Of a stretch of DNA of 50,063 bases, positions 8,968 through 17,482 are shown one piece after another (positions within the stretch are counted from its first letter, which is position 1; every line of letters begins with the position of its first letter). Under the pieces are notes generated by a model. It saw nothing but the letters and a program-made list of their open reading frames with translations. It ran no database searches and was not told the origin of the DNA. This DNA comes from CALCKW01 sp033852095 (lineage in GTDB: Bacteria; Pseudomonadota; Gammaproteobacteria; CALCKW01): assembly GCA_033852095.1 (NCBI GenBank), contig JAWSVD010000011.1:1-50063 (forward strand), written 5' to 3'. The position numbers and the translations under genes were made by a program.

Positions 8968-9432
8968 TTTATTCTCTCAAAACTCCGGTCGAACACGTTT
9001 TATAAGACGTTTTAAAAACCTGAGCAAAACACTCAGTCGAACGAATCCCCCTACAGAATTCCGAATGCACACCCACAATAAACACGATGGACTCAACAGA
9101 TCGCCCCACCCAAGGCGCCGCAAAGCACAAGTTCACAATGCAAGCCAAGGGCCGCCATAAGCTCAATGATTCATATAAGGCCGCACCGAATATCAGGGCG
9201 TACTTTCAGCTCGATTCTTTATCCATGCACTGCAAGATGGACACCACCCATACAAGCCAAAGTAAACAAGCAGCCCAAATTGATCAGCACACTTGTTCGA
9301 CAACACATCAATTCAAACACTGCATTGCAGCAATCGGACACTGATAGTGTTGCATCAAGCAGTTATTCCTACTGAAAACCGCGCCGTACAAGGTGCCGTC
9401 CCGAGGTCTATCGCCCGTGCAAATTAATACAT

Positions 9433-9453
9433 GAGCCCCTACAATAGGGGCTC
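9433..9453. other. Perfect 9-bp hairpin
   Basis: GAGCCCCTA and TAGGGGCTC face each other around a CAA loop. No T tract follows on either strand, so a classical terminator is unlikely. It lies well downstream of the orphan receiver. Confidence 0.6.
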
Positions 9454-9745
9454 CCCTAAAACTGGGCACCGGGCCAAATTTAGTCACTCATGTGGGTCAT
9501 GTTTTCGCACCCAAAACAAGCAAAACAAGCAAAACAATGCTTTTTGAAAACCGCGATCTCGCGCCTCAATTGGCTCAAGCCGTGCTCGCCAAGGAATTTG
9601 GGCGAGGACTGGGCCAGTCACGAGGAAGAGAGTGTTTTGAGTGGGGCGCGTCGCTGCGGATTTTTGTGACGATTGAGGCGAATAACTGCCTGGGCGGCCC
9701 CGGCATTTAACGGAATCAGGGTGGAAATAGGGCCAAATCCAGCGC

Positions 9746-9776
9746 GCTTGCAGTAGGCAGTTGTTATTGAACGGGC
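9746..9776. repeat. Dispersed 31-bp inverted repeat, right arm
   Basis: Matches the reverse complement of 6927-6957 at 27 of 31 positions by eye, with the core GTAGGCAGT followed by TTGAACGGGC. The two arms flank the PAS-kinase/REC pair in opposite orientation. Confidence 0.7.
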
Positions 9777-9921
9777 AGCTGTACCCTTTGTCTACAGCCA
9801 CAGCAGCACAGCTGGTGCTTACAGCTCGCACCAGCTCAAACGACAAATCGGGTTTTAAGGAATGACTTCCAGCGGCATAACACTGAGCCTAGAACAGGCT
9901 CTAGCCAAACTTCAAATGGGA

Positions 9922-10347
9922 TCAGGCTTGGGGCACGTTCGAAGAATATATCTCTCGAATATAGGCCACGCTTTCCGCGTTCAGCGGCTTCGATATATAG
10001 CCTTTGACAATACTGAGTTCGTCAGCTTTTCGCCTGTCGATCAAATTGCCCGATGAGGTGAACATCATCATCACCAAGCCCTGCGGCCCTTTTCCTTCAG
10101 CGATTCTAAGTTGGGCTTCGCGCGCAGTTTCAAAACCGTCTCGGCCGGGCATATTGACGTCCATCAGCACCATGATCGGCCCAGAACTGTCGCTCGGCTG
10201 GGCAGTGTCGCTGTAAAAATGCTCGAGGAAAGAGTCGCCGTTCTCCATTTCAATGAGTTTTTCAAAATCGTCGGATTTTTCCAAATTCCTCTTAACAAGG
10301 TACCGATCCACGTCCTCGTCATCCACAATCACAACAGGTATTTTCAC
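9922..10347 (-). CDS. Orphan single-domain response regulator, paralogue B
   Basis: From a GTG start at 10347 (MKIPVVIVDDED) the protein has 141 residues and is a receiver only, with D9-D10, phospho-acceptor D63, T97 and K120. The frame remains open 25 codons upstream, but that extension is unconserved, and the paralogue at 7092-7511 also begins with GTG at the same point. The two share long blocks: DVDRYLVKRN, LIEMENGD.FLEHF, LMDVNMPGR.GF.TA and the C-terminal EIYS.N. No kinase is adjacent. It may be a second target of the PAS kinase at 7513-8967 or belong to a kinase elsewhere. Confidence 0.9.
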   Translation of the reverse strand: MKIPVVIVDDEDVDRYLVKRNLEKSDDFEKLIEMENGDSFLEHFYSDTAQPSDSSGPIMVLMDVNMPGRDGFETAREAQLRIAEGKGPQGLVMMMFTSSGNLIDRRKADELSIVKGYISKPLNAESVAYIREIYSSNVPQA

Positions 10348-11012
10348 GTTTGCCCTCACAGACCATCGGAAGTGGAAAGTAGAATTCCGCTTCAGTAATT
10401 GCACCACGGAAGTGCAAGCCAATCACAACCGAGAGGCGCCAGGTTTCTCTGCCAAGGCCTGAGCTAAGCCCTCTCTTTCCGTTGACCCCTATTAGCGAGT
10501 CGCTCACACAGGCGGGCCTGCAATTCATTTTTTGCCCAAACTGTCAGGGTGCGGAAACGAACAACAGCTTGTTATTCTCTGCGCTCGCAACGCCACCTGC
10601 CGACGCCTGACCCAAATCAGCCATAAAAAGTAATCATAGACCACTACGTTGAACTTGATTGCATAACAACGACGAGCGCCGACAGCGCGACTGTTCAAGT
10701 GACTGTTGCTCTTGTGTTTATTGCTTATGACGCACTAAACACCCAGCCCAAAGGCGGTCGTCCACCCTGGCTGCTAATTGATTTCGGAGAAGAAATGATT
10801 TTGCTGCGGCCGAAGCTGATCATTCAGCTGTGCATGCCCGTGTTCGGAAAAACGGTAAAGGTTGTGACTCTCAGAGCAGAGAGTCACACGGCAACTGACT
10901 GTACTGAGCCTGCTGGTGATGACATCTGCGCCATCCCCTGTACGCCGAATTCAGTGTTGACTGTGCAGTAGCTGTGCTTTAGCCACAACTACCACAAGTC
11001 ACTTGCTTCAGC
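10348..11012. other. Gene-poor stretch between the REC gene and eryI
   Basis: These 665 bp should hold the promoter of the orphan receiver and the end of the tetritol operon. A 90-codon plus-strand frame (10699-10971) shows no family pattern and is not called. The one clear element is the hairpin at 10863-10888. Confidence 0.45.
10863..10888 (-). terminator. Possible terminator of the eryD-eryI operon
   Basis: A perfect 10-bp stem (TGTGACTCTC and GAGAGTCACA, loop AGAGCA) lies 125 bp after the eryI stop. The T tract on the minus strand is poor (ACCTTTACC), so termination is only a possibility. Confidence 0.4.
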
Positions 11013-11468
11013 TCAGGTTGCGCTGTATTTGGCATCCAGCGCATTGATCGCCGCTACATTGCCCGCAGATCGGCCCTGCTCATCGAAGCTCTGGCTCAAG
11101 AACGCTTGCGCGATTGATTTTGCCAGCTCAGCGCCGATCACGCGCGCACCCATGGTGATAATCTGTGCGTTGTTGGACAAGGCTGCGCGCTCCGCCGAGT
11201 AGCTGTCGTGGCACAGCGCGGCCCTGATCCCAGACACCTTGTTGGCGGCAATCGAGACACCAATGCCGGTGCCACACACCAGTATCGCTCGGTCGTAAGT
11301 GCCGTCCACAATCCCGGACGCCACTCGGTCAGACAGCCCTGCGTACAGCTCTTCTTCACCGCTGGCCAAAGTCGACAATTCTGTCACATCAAAGGCATCA
11401 CCCAAAAACGCGGCGAGCTGTTCTGCCAAATCACGGCCCGCACTGTCACCGGCTATCGCTACTTTCAC
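11013..11468 (-). CDS. eryI: RpiB-like D-erythrose-4-phosphate isomerase
   Basis: This member of the RpiB/LacAB isomerase family has 151 residues. The active-site Cys C65 lies in VCGTGIGVSIAANK and CHDSYSAE at 86-93 supplies the catalytic His region. In Brucella, the operon homologue (RpiB, renamed EryI) converts D-erythrulose-4-phosphate into D-erythrose-4-phosphate, the last step before the pentose phosphate pathway. Context, with eryA, eryB, eryC and eryH in the same operon, is what argues for this substrate over ribose-5-phosphate. It starts with GTG overlapping the eryH stop (GTGA), so it is translationally coupled. A housekeeping ribose-5-phosphate isomerase role cannot be excluded from sequence alone. 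Confidence 0.88.
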   Translation of the reverse strand: MKVAIAGDSAGRDLAEQLAAFLGDAFDVTELSTLASGEEELYAGLSDRVASGIVDGTYDRAILVCGTGIGVSIAANKVSGIRAALCHDSYSAERAALSNNAQIITMGARVIGAELAKSIAQAFLSQSFDEQGRSAGNVAAINALDAKYSAT

Positions 11469-12241
11469 TTTCTCTTCTCCTTAATTACAGCACTGCTCAG
11501 TGCCATGATGTTCATGTATCCGTGCACATCCCACGCCGATCGGCCCACAAACAGCCCATCGATGTGGGCGCAAGCCGTGAGTTCTTCACAGTTTTCTGTG
11601 TTGACCGAACCACCGTAGAGGCAAGGCACCGTGCGCCCCAAGACGCCTGCGGCCATGTCGATAATTTCTTTGTGCCGGGCGTCCGCGTAACTGGACGAGG
11701 CCGGCATACCGTTCACCCCGATGGCCCACACCGGCTCGTAGGCAAACAGTATGGTACTGCTGGTCGTCTTGTCCACATGCGCTAAAGCACCTAGAACCTG
11801 TCGCTGCAGCACTGACTGGGTCTGCCCGGCCTCTCGCTCTACCAGTGTCTCGCCCACACAGATCAGCGGCAAGAGCTGGTGCTCGATGGCGGTTTTCACC
11901 TTCAGGCCAACCGCTTCATCCGTCTCGCCAAATTTGGCCCGGCGCTCCGAATGGCCGATTTCAATCAAATCCAGATTGCAGTCGTTGAGCATGGGCGCTG
12001 AGATCTCCCCTGTGTTCTCCACATCGGTGCACCAGTGCATGTTTTGTGCGCCCACCAGCACATCATGATTCTTCAGTATTTCTTTGACCTGACGCGCCAC
12101 GGTAAACGGGGGAATCACAAAACACTGAATTTCAGCAGGGGTCTCGGCCGCTGCCAATACTTCAGCAAACTGCTGCGCTTGGGCGAGGGTTTTCTGCATT
12201 TTCCAATTGGTACCAATCCAAAACTTCGATTGATCGGACAT
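11465..12241 (-). CDS. eryH: Triosephosphate isomerase-like D-3-tetrulose-4-phosphate isomerase
   Basis: The 258-residue TIM barrel keeps the catalytic set of triosephosphate isomerase: GTNWKM (Lys 14), GHSERR (His 96), AYEPVWAIG (Glu) and the phosphate loop YGGSVN. In the erythritol pathway of Brucella and Rhizobium the operon-encoded distant TIM (TpiA2, renamed EryH) acts on D-3-tetrulose-4-phosphate instead of triose phosphates. The placement between eryC and eryI supports that role here. It is the fifth gene of a minus-strand operon that starts with eryD. Whether it also works as a triosephosphate isomerase cannot be told from sequence. Confidence 0.88.
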   Translation of the reverse strand: MSDQSKFWIGTNWKMQKTLAQAQQFAEVLAAAETPAEIQCFVIPPFTVARQVKEILKNHDVLVGAQNMHWCTDVENTGEISAPMLNDCNLDLIEIGHSERRAKFGETDEAVGLKVKTAIEHQLLPLICVGETLVEREAGQTQSVLQRQVLGALAHVDKTTSSTILFAYEPVWAIGVNGMPASSSYADARHKEIIDMAAGVLGRTVPCLYGGSVNTENCEELTACAHIDGLFVGRSAWDVHGYMNIMALSSAVIKEKRK

Positions 12242-12306
12242 CGTTGTTCCTCAAAATGCTGTCTCTGGTACTGTATATATTGTCGTTCAAGTTCGGCTGA
12301 AACCGT

Positions 12307-13239
12307 TCAGCCGGCCAAGTCAGCAGCGCCTGAATCGATGTGTGGCGCCCAAAAATCCACGCTCTCGGCTATTGCTGAGATCACCTTACGATCATCTGGC
12401 TCACGCTCTTTAAAGGAGAGTTCCAGGCAAATTTCATTGTCCTGCGCCCCGCCCTCTTTCAAGGCAGCGAGCAGGGGCTCGGCTTGTATACGGCCGGTTT
12501 CATTGTGCACAGCGGTGAAGGGCTTGTGTCCGCTCTTGTCCATGGAGCTTTGTTTGATGTGGATAATCGGCGAATACGCAGGCACGGCACGCGCCCAGGC
12601 ATAGGGGTCGGTGTCATCGGGGTTAGCCGAGCTCACATCACCGTGGTCAATATCGGCCATCATCCACATCGGGATAGCCATGTTGGCGTCACTGAGGCGC
12701 TGTTGCAGTGTCAAACTCTCATCGATGGTGTGGCCAAACTCCCGGCCCACCGACATCGGCTCCCAGAACAGATAGTCCAGCCCGGCCGACTTGCCGTGCT
12801 CTGCCACTTCAGACCAGCACTCTATTGCAATATCGATCAAGGCTTCGCGGCGCGCGGCATCGTCGAAATCTTGGTAAGTGAAAATGGCGAACTGCGTGCC
12901 CACTGATTTCGCGCCCAGATCGGCGCTGATGTCGCAGAAGGTTTTGAACCAATCCACGTAATAGCGCCGCACGTCGGCGTTGGGGTGCCCAAAATGATTC
13001 AAGCGCCCGTAGGGGCCCGTCATGCCGGAAGTGATTCGAACACCGGTGCGCCGCAGGGCGGCATCCATCTGCCGCGTCATCTGGCGTATTACGTTGGCGG
13101 GCCAGCTGGGGTTGATGAATTCGTGGGTCAGCTGCAGATCACGAATTTTGATGTCTCGGGCAACCACATCGATCAAATCATCGGGGTCGGCAAAACGGTT
13201 GACCAGGGGGTTGGTATTGAGCGAGAGCGTGAGCGCCAT
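12307..13239 (-). CDS. eryC: Tetrulose-4-phosphate racemase EryC (xylose isomerase-like fold)
   Basis: The 310-residue protein belongs to the xylose-isomerase-like TIM-barrel superfamily. Candidate metal and catalytic residues are E160 in FWEPMS, D196-D198-H199 in MADIDHGD, H227 in IIHIKQ and E273 in LELSFKERE. Brucella EryC was long called a dehydrogenase but was shown to be a tetrulose-4-phosphate racemase of this superfamily, of nearly identical length. Here it links the EryB product to EryH. Sixty-five bp separate it from eryH and 34 bp from eryB. Alternative reading: a generic sugar-phosphate isomerase/epimerase; the surrounding genes make EryC the best call. Confidence 0.87.
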   Translation of the reverse strand: MALTLSLNTNPLVNRFADPDDLIDVVARDIKIRDLQLTHEFINPSWPANVIRQMTRQMDAALRRTGVRITSGMTGPYGRLNHFGHPNADVRRYYVDWFKTFCDISADLGAKSVGTQFAIFTYQDFDDAARREALIDIAIECWSEVAEHGKSAGLDYLFWEPMSVGREFGHTIDESLTLQQRLSDANMAIPMWMMADIDHGDVSSANPDDTDPYAWARAVPAYSPIIHIKQSSMDKSGHKPFTAVHNETGRIQAEPLLAALKEGGAQDNEICLELSFKEREPDDRKVISAIAESVDFWAPHIDSGAADLAG

Positions 13240-13273
13240 GATTTGTCCTTAATAAAGTGTCAGTGGACAGCTG

Positions 13274-14788
13274 TTAGGCGGCCTTGGAATATTGTGTTTC
13301 AAACCACTTGCCAAACGCTTCTATCTCGGCTTCGCTCATGTGCAAATGCTGCTTTGTTCGTCTGTACAAAATATCCTCGGCCGTCATCGCCCATTCTTTT
13401 TCCATCAGGTAGCGCACTTCCGCCTCATGGATCTGCGCACCAAAATACTGGCCCAGATCCTCAATCGACGTTGCCTTTGCCACCAACTGCTCTGTTCTAC
13501 TGCCATAAGTTCTGGCGTAGTGTTGCAGCAAATCCCGCGACATCCAGGGGTATTCACGGCGCAGCTTGTTCACGAAGGTGGCGAAATCCGCGTCTTCGAA
13601 ATCCCCACCGGGCAATACGCCATCCCGCGTCCAATGCTCGCCCATGCTGGGGAAAATATGCGCGATCTTGCCCATGGCGTGTTCGGACAGTTTTCTAAAG
13701 GTTGTTATTTTCCCGCCAAAGACACTCAACAACGCGGCACCATCCGTCTCGTCGAGATCGAAGACATAATCGCGGGTGACCGCGGAGGGATTGCCCTGAC
13801 CGTCGTCAAACAAAGGCCGCACCCCGGAGAAAGACTCGATCACATCGCTGCGACTGAGGCTCTCTTTGAAATATTTGTTCACCACGTCAATCAGGTAATT
13901 GATCTCCGATTCATCGGCGCAGACATCCTCTGGTTTGCCACTGTAGGGAATATCGGTGGTACCGATCAACGCCCGATCCCCCTCGTAGGGGTTGATGAAG
14001 ATCACCCGCTTGTCGTGATTCTGCACCAAATACGCATTGGGGCCACTCCAGAACTTCGGCACGATGATGTGGCTGCCCTTGACCAGCCGCACATTGCGCT
14101 TGCTCGTGGCGCCCTCAACGCGGCCGATGATGTCGTTGACCCAGGGGCCGGAGGCATTCACCAGCGCCTTGGCTTTAATCTGCCGTGTCTGCCCGCTGCG
14201 CACATCACGAAGATCGACGAGCCAATGCCCGTCACTGCGCACCGCACGCAGGCACTCCGTGCGGGTGCACACTTGCGCGCCACGCTCTGCCGCGTCGACA
14301 GCGTTCAACACCACCAGTCTGGCGTCATCCACCCAGCAATCTGAATACTCGAATCCCCGATGGAATTCATCTTTGATCGCTTCACCCTCTGGATCACGCA
14401 GCAGGTTCAGGGTGCGGGTGCCGGGCAGTTTTTTGCGGCCGCCCAGGTTGTCATAGAGGAACAATCCCAGCCGCACCAACCACGCGGGCCGATCATTGGG
14501 GCTGTGCGGCAAGACAAAGCGCATGGGCCAAATGATGTGACTGGCAGACTTCAACAATACCTCGCGCTCAATCAGCGCTTCGCGCACCAGCCGAAACTCA
14601 TAGTACTCAAGGTATCTGAGCCCGCCGTGCACCAATTTCCCCGATCGAGATGAAGTGCCCTGCGCGAGATCATCCTTCTCGCACAGCAGCACGGACAGAC
14701 CACGGCCTGCAGCGTCGCGGGCGATTCCCGCCCCGTTGACGCCGCCGCCAATGATACAAAGATCCAAAATCGTTGTTTCGTCTTCCAT
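13274..14788 (-). CDS. eryB: Erythritol-4-phosphate dehydrogenase EryB (GlpD-like flavoprotein)
   Basis: The 504-residue FAD-dependent dehydrogenase is homologous to aerobic glycerol-3-phosphate dehydrogenase. The N-terminal dinucleotide fold is clear (GGGVNGAG at 14-21, then ARDAAGRGL), as is the GlpD-like GTSSRSGKLVHGGLRYLE block. It should oxidise L-erythritol-4-phosphate to L-3-tetrulose-4-phosphate and feed electrons to the quinone pool at the inner face of the membrane. Its ATG overlaps the eryA stop by one base (TAATG), a strong sign of co-translation. A true GlpD role is less likely because it lies among tetritol genes and no glycerol genes are nearby. Confidence 0.9.
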   Translation of the reverse strand: MEDETTILDLCIIGGGVNGAGIARDAAGRGLSVLLCEKDDLAQGTSSRSGKLVHGGLRYLEYYEFRLVREALIEREVLLKSASHIIWPMRFVLPHSPNDRPAWLVRLGLFLYDNLGGRKKLPGTRTLNLLRDPEGEAIKDEFHRGFEYSDCWVDDARLVVLNAVDAAERGAQVCTRTECLRAVRSDGHWLVDLRDVRSGQTRQIKAKALVNASGPWVNDIIGRVEGATSKRNVRLVKGSHIIVPKFWSGPNAYLVQNHDKRVIFINPYEGDRALIGTTDIPYSGKPEDVCADESEINYLIDVVNKYFKESLSRSDVIESFSGVRPLFDDGQGNPSAVTRDYVFDLDETDGAALLSVFGGKITTFRKLSEHAMGKIAHIFPSMGEHWTRDGVLPGGDFEDADFATFVNKLRREYPWMSRDLLQHYARTYGSRTEQLVAKATSIEDLGQYFGAQIHEAEVRYLMEKEWAMTAEDILYRRTKQHLHMSEAEIEAFGKWFETQYSKAA

Positions 14789-16380
14789 TAATTTCTCGTC
14801 GAGTCTAATTTTTGAGATGATTTTTCATTGCGCTGAAGCAGTTCACGCCAGACGGGTTCTAGCTGCTCGCGCGCCTGCTGGTAACACGGGTACAGCGAGC
14901 CATACACCTCCACCAGCTCCGGATCGGGATCCTCGGCTTCACTGAGCAGCGGCGTGACCCACTCCGCAACACATTGCTGCATGTTGTCGTAGGCGCCAAT
15001 CGCAACCGCGGACATCATGGCAGCACCGGCAGCACCCGCTTCATCGCGCTTGGACAAACGAACCTTGGCGCCCACGGAAGCGGCGAATATCGAGCGCAAG
15101 GATCCGGACCGAGCCGCCCCACCTGAAAGCCGGATCTCCGAGGGCAGCTCCCCCATCGCGCCATAACAATCACGTGCTGCCATGCCCAGTGATTCCACCA
15201 CCGCGCGCACCACATCCGCAAAGCGGTGCTGGCTGCTGAAACCCACAAAGCTGGCGCGCGCAGCGCCGTTGACAAAAGGCCCGCGCTCCCCCGCCGCAGA
15301 GATATATGGGTGGTAAATAAGCTCACCCGGGCGACTGGACTGCATCCAGGGCTCAATACGATTGACAAGCTCGGCCCGGCTGGGGCTGTGACCGAAATCA
15401 GCCAAGACATCTGTGGCCAGGCCCAACACCCAATCGATGTTGAGCGCCGCTGCCATGTTGCTCTGCACTTGGCAGACCTTTCCGGCGATAGGCAAGGCAA
15501 TCACATAGCCGGTGCCGTCCGCGTTGAGATAGACGTCCTCGCACTTGACCGCGCGCATGTGTACACCGGTGGAACCGACCACAGAGCAGGCCACGTTCTC
15601 ATCAGCGGTGCAGACACCCGCACCCAGCGCAGTCGACACCATGTCCACATAACCCAGTGACACCGGTGTACCCGCCAGCAAGCCCGTCTGCTTGGCGGCC
15701 GCAGCGTGCAGCGCAACTGTGTTGTGTGATCCGTCCACGATTTCTGGCAGCAGGTGCTGGTGAGCGCGCAGCCCCAGCGCATCGATGACGTCATCGCTGT
15801 ATTGTCGATTACGGAAATCACCGAAGGTGAAACTCGCCTCTGAAGGGTCAGTTGCTCGCACACCGGTCAGTTTGAGAAATAGCCAATCCTTGCAGTGCAA
15901 GGCCGCATCCGCACGCGCCAAGAGCTCCGGATGATGAGCGACCATATGGGCCAGCTGCACCCCCTGCTGGCAGGAAGACAGGCCGGTGCCGGTGCACTCA
16001 AAACGCTGTCGCTCGGTGTCGGACGCTTTGAGTCGGATCACCGTGTCGCTCGCGCGACCGTCGAGCCAGAGCCAGGCATCACCCACCGCGTCGTTGTGTT
16101 TGTCGACAAGCCAAGTGCCATCACCCTGCCCCGTGACCGAGACAGCCGCGGTGCGCTTGGCCAGATTCGCTACTTTTTTCCCTAGATCAACAATCGCCTG
16201 CGCGCAGTCAGACCAAGTCTGATTCAAGGACTGCGTGACCGCCCCATTGGGGCCGCTGACGTATCGGTTGGGAATTTCTGCGCTGGCAATCTGGCGACCG
16301 CGCAGATCAAAAGCAACTGCTTTTATCACCGAGGTCCCCGCGTCTATCCCGATCAGGATGTCACACTCACTGCTTGGCAT
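14788..16380 (-). CDS. eryA: Erythritol kinase EryA (FGGY family)
   Basis: This sugar kinase should phosphorylate erythritol to L-erythritol-4-phosphate with ATP. From the ATG at 16380 it has 530 residues, preceded by AGAGG at a good distance; an ATG seven codons upstream lacks this. The FGGY N-terminal phosphate motif is IGIDAGTS (10-17), WLWLDGRASD lies near residue 105, and the C-terminal nucleotide motif LSGGAARSGSL starts at 418. The length is close to Brucella EryA. It follows eryD by 27 bp and precedes eryB with a 1-base overlap. The substrate could also be another tetritol such as threitol; sequence alone does not decide this. Confidence 0.9.
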   Translation of the reverse strand: MPSSECDILIGIDAGTSVIKAVAFDLRGRQIASAEIPNRYVSGPNGAVTQSLNQTWSDCAQAIVDLGKKVANLAKRTAAVSVTGQGDGTWLVDKHNDAVGDAWLWLDGRASDTVIRLKASDTERQRFECTGTGLSSCQQGVQLAHMVAHHPELLARADAALHCKDWLFLKLTGVRATDPSEASFTFGDFRNRQYSDDVIDALGLRAHQHLLPEIVDGSHNTVALHAAAAKQTGLLAGTPVSLGYVDMVSTALGAGVCTADENVACSVVGSTGVHMRAVKCEDVYLNADGTGYVIALPIAGKVCQVQSNMAAALNIDWVLGLATDVLADFGHSPSRAELVNRIEPWMQSSRPGELIYHPYISAAGERGPFVNGAARASFVGFSSQHRFADVVRAVVESLGMAARDCYGAMGELPSEIRLSGGAARSGSLRSIFAASVGAKVRLSKRDEAGAAGAAMMSAVAIGAYDNMQQCVAEWVTPLLSEAEDPDPELVEVYGSLYPCYQQAREQLEPVWRELLQRNEKSSQKLDSTRN

Positions 16381-16407
16381 ATAAGGACCTCTGCTGAACA
16401 TTCACCA

Positions 16408-17361
16408 TCACGCCAGCAACTTTTTAGCGGTGCATTCATCGGTGACCAATCCACTGAGAAAGCCACTTTTCAACACAGCCGAAATTGCCGGGACCTTCTC
16501 GCTGCCACCCGCCAAAGCCACCATTCGCTGCTTCTTCAGGCTCTCGAGCTTGTGCGTCACCGTTCGCGCGTCCAATGATGTGCTCACCGCTTCGCCTGCA
16601 CTGTTAAAGAAGTTGCCCAGCAACTCGCCAACACCGCCTTTCTCCTGCACTTCGAGGATTTCCTGTTGGTCGATCAGTTTTGAGGCCACCAATTGTGCGC
16701 CGGGGTCAGAGGTACCCACGCCCACGATCATCACATTTGATTGTGTGGCCAGCTCAAACACCTCTTTTACCCCGCGCTGTTCTAGGAACAAATCCCGGTC
16801 CTCTGCGCAGTTGGCGAAAAATGGCACCGGCATGACATATGCGGTTGCGCCGGTTTTGGCCGCGATGCCGTACATCACGTCGTGCGGGTTGGCCGCGTAG
16901 TTATGTGTCAAACCGCCGAGCAAAGAGACAAAACGTACATCCCCTGCATCATGCGCGGGCATGGCCTCCACCGCGGCAGCCAAGGTACGCCCGTGGCCCA
17001 CGCCAATTAGGCCGCCCTGCGCATTGCGTATCTCGCGCTGAAAGAGCTCCGCACCCGCCAAGCCAAGGGCGCGCAACGGCAAGCCCTCTTCGCCGAGATC
17101 GGGCACCACCTGGCAATAGTCTAATGAGTAGGCCTTGGACAGCTGATCCTCAAGTTCGATGCACTCAATCACATCGCCGACAATGCTGATCTTCACCGCA
17201 CCCTGTTGATTGGCGGCGAGAATCAGGCGGTGCGCCTTGACGCTCGGCACCCCCAGGCGCTTGGCGACCTGCGCCTGGGTCAGACCCGCAGCGTAATGCA
17301 ACCACGCAGCGCGTATAGCGAGGCTTGCCTCTTCTTCACGACGCCCTGTCAGTTTGGCCAT
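16408..17361 (-). CDS. eryD: SorC/DeoR-type sugar-responsive regulator EryD
   Basis: The 317-residue protein has an N-terminal helix-turn-helix (about residues 20-45: LTQAQVAKRLGV) and a C-terminal sugar-phosphate-binding domain of the SorC class (GVGHGRTLAAAV, GLTHNYA, GVGTSDPGAQL). It equals Brucella EryD in length. EryD represses the ery operon and is relieved by erythritol or a pathway intermediate. It is the first gene of the minus-strand operon and sits opposite the transporter operon across a 121-bp divergent region, so it probably controls both. Confidence 0.9.
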   Translation of the reverse strand: MAKLTGRREEEASLAIRAAWLHYAAGLTQAQVAKRLGVPSVKAHRLILAANQQGAVKISIVGDVIECIELEDQLSKAYSLDYCQVVPDLGEEGLPLRALGLAGAELFQREIRNAQGGLIGVGHGRTLAAAVEAMPAHDAGDVRFVSLLGGLTHNYAANPHDVMYGIAAKTGATAYVMPVPFFANCAEDRDLFLEQRGVKEVFELATQSNVMIVGVGTSDPGAQLVASKLIDQQEILEVQEKGGVGELLGNFFNSAGEAVSTSLDARTVTHKLESLKKQRMVALAGGSEKVPAISAVLKSGFLSGLVTDECTAKKLLA

Positions 17362-17410
17362 GGCTTACTCCAGCGGTATGCGGTGAATGTAATTTTTTAC
17401 AATGGTTGTT

Positions 17411-17439
17411 ATTTTCTACTTTTTGGGTACCATAGTCAA
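17411..17439 (-). promoter_or_regulatory. Candidate sigma-70 promoter of eryD-eryABCHI
   Basis: On the minus strand TTGACT (17434-17439) and GAAAAT (17411-17416) are 17 bp apart, with the eryD start 50 bp beyond. It lies in the short region shared with the divergent transporter operon, where operators for EryD would be expected. Confidence 0.5.
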
Positions 17440-17482
17440 CACACACCCGCTGCAAAGCGCACAACAGAAAGGAATGTCCACC

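Larger units (their letters stand above)
8968..9921. other. Long gene-poor stretch
   Basis: These 954 bp lie between the PAS-kinase start and the stop of the orphan receiver. A 120-codon open frame on the minus strand (9484-9846) has no domain-like pattern and I do not call it. Visible structure: a perfect 9-bp hairpin at 9433-9453 (GAGCCCCTA, loop CAA), three short AAAACAAGC-like tandem units near 9513-9538, and the second arm of a dispersed 31-bp inverted repeat at 9746-9776. Confidence 0.5.

Noticed and set aside
9484..9846. 120-codon open frame on the minus strand
   Set aside because: Composition is Cys/Arg-rich with no domain pattern, no good ribosome site, and it covers a short tandem repeat and one arm of the dispersed inverted repeat.
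10699..10971. 90-codon open frame on the plus strand upstream of eryI
   Set aside because: No family pattern, and it contains the perfect hairpin at 10863-10888, which is better explained as non-coding structure.
11465..12241. Housekeeping triosephosphate isomerase
   Set aside because: All active-site motifs would allow it, but it lies inside the tetritol operon between eryC and eryI, where the EryH role is the simpler reading.
12484..12906. 140-codon plus-strand frame inside eryC
   Set aside because: It is antisense to a well-supported gene and has no independent support.
13274..14788. Glycerol-3-phosphate dehydrogenase GlpD
   Set aside because: The fold is GlpD-like, yet the coupled kinase, racemase and isomerases are tetritol genes and no glpF, glpK or glpR neighbour is present.
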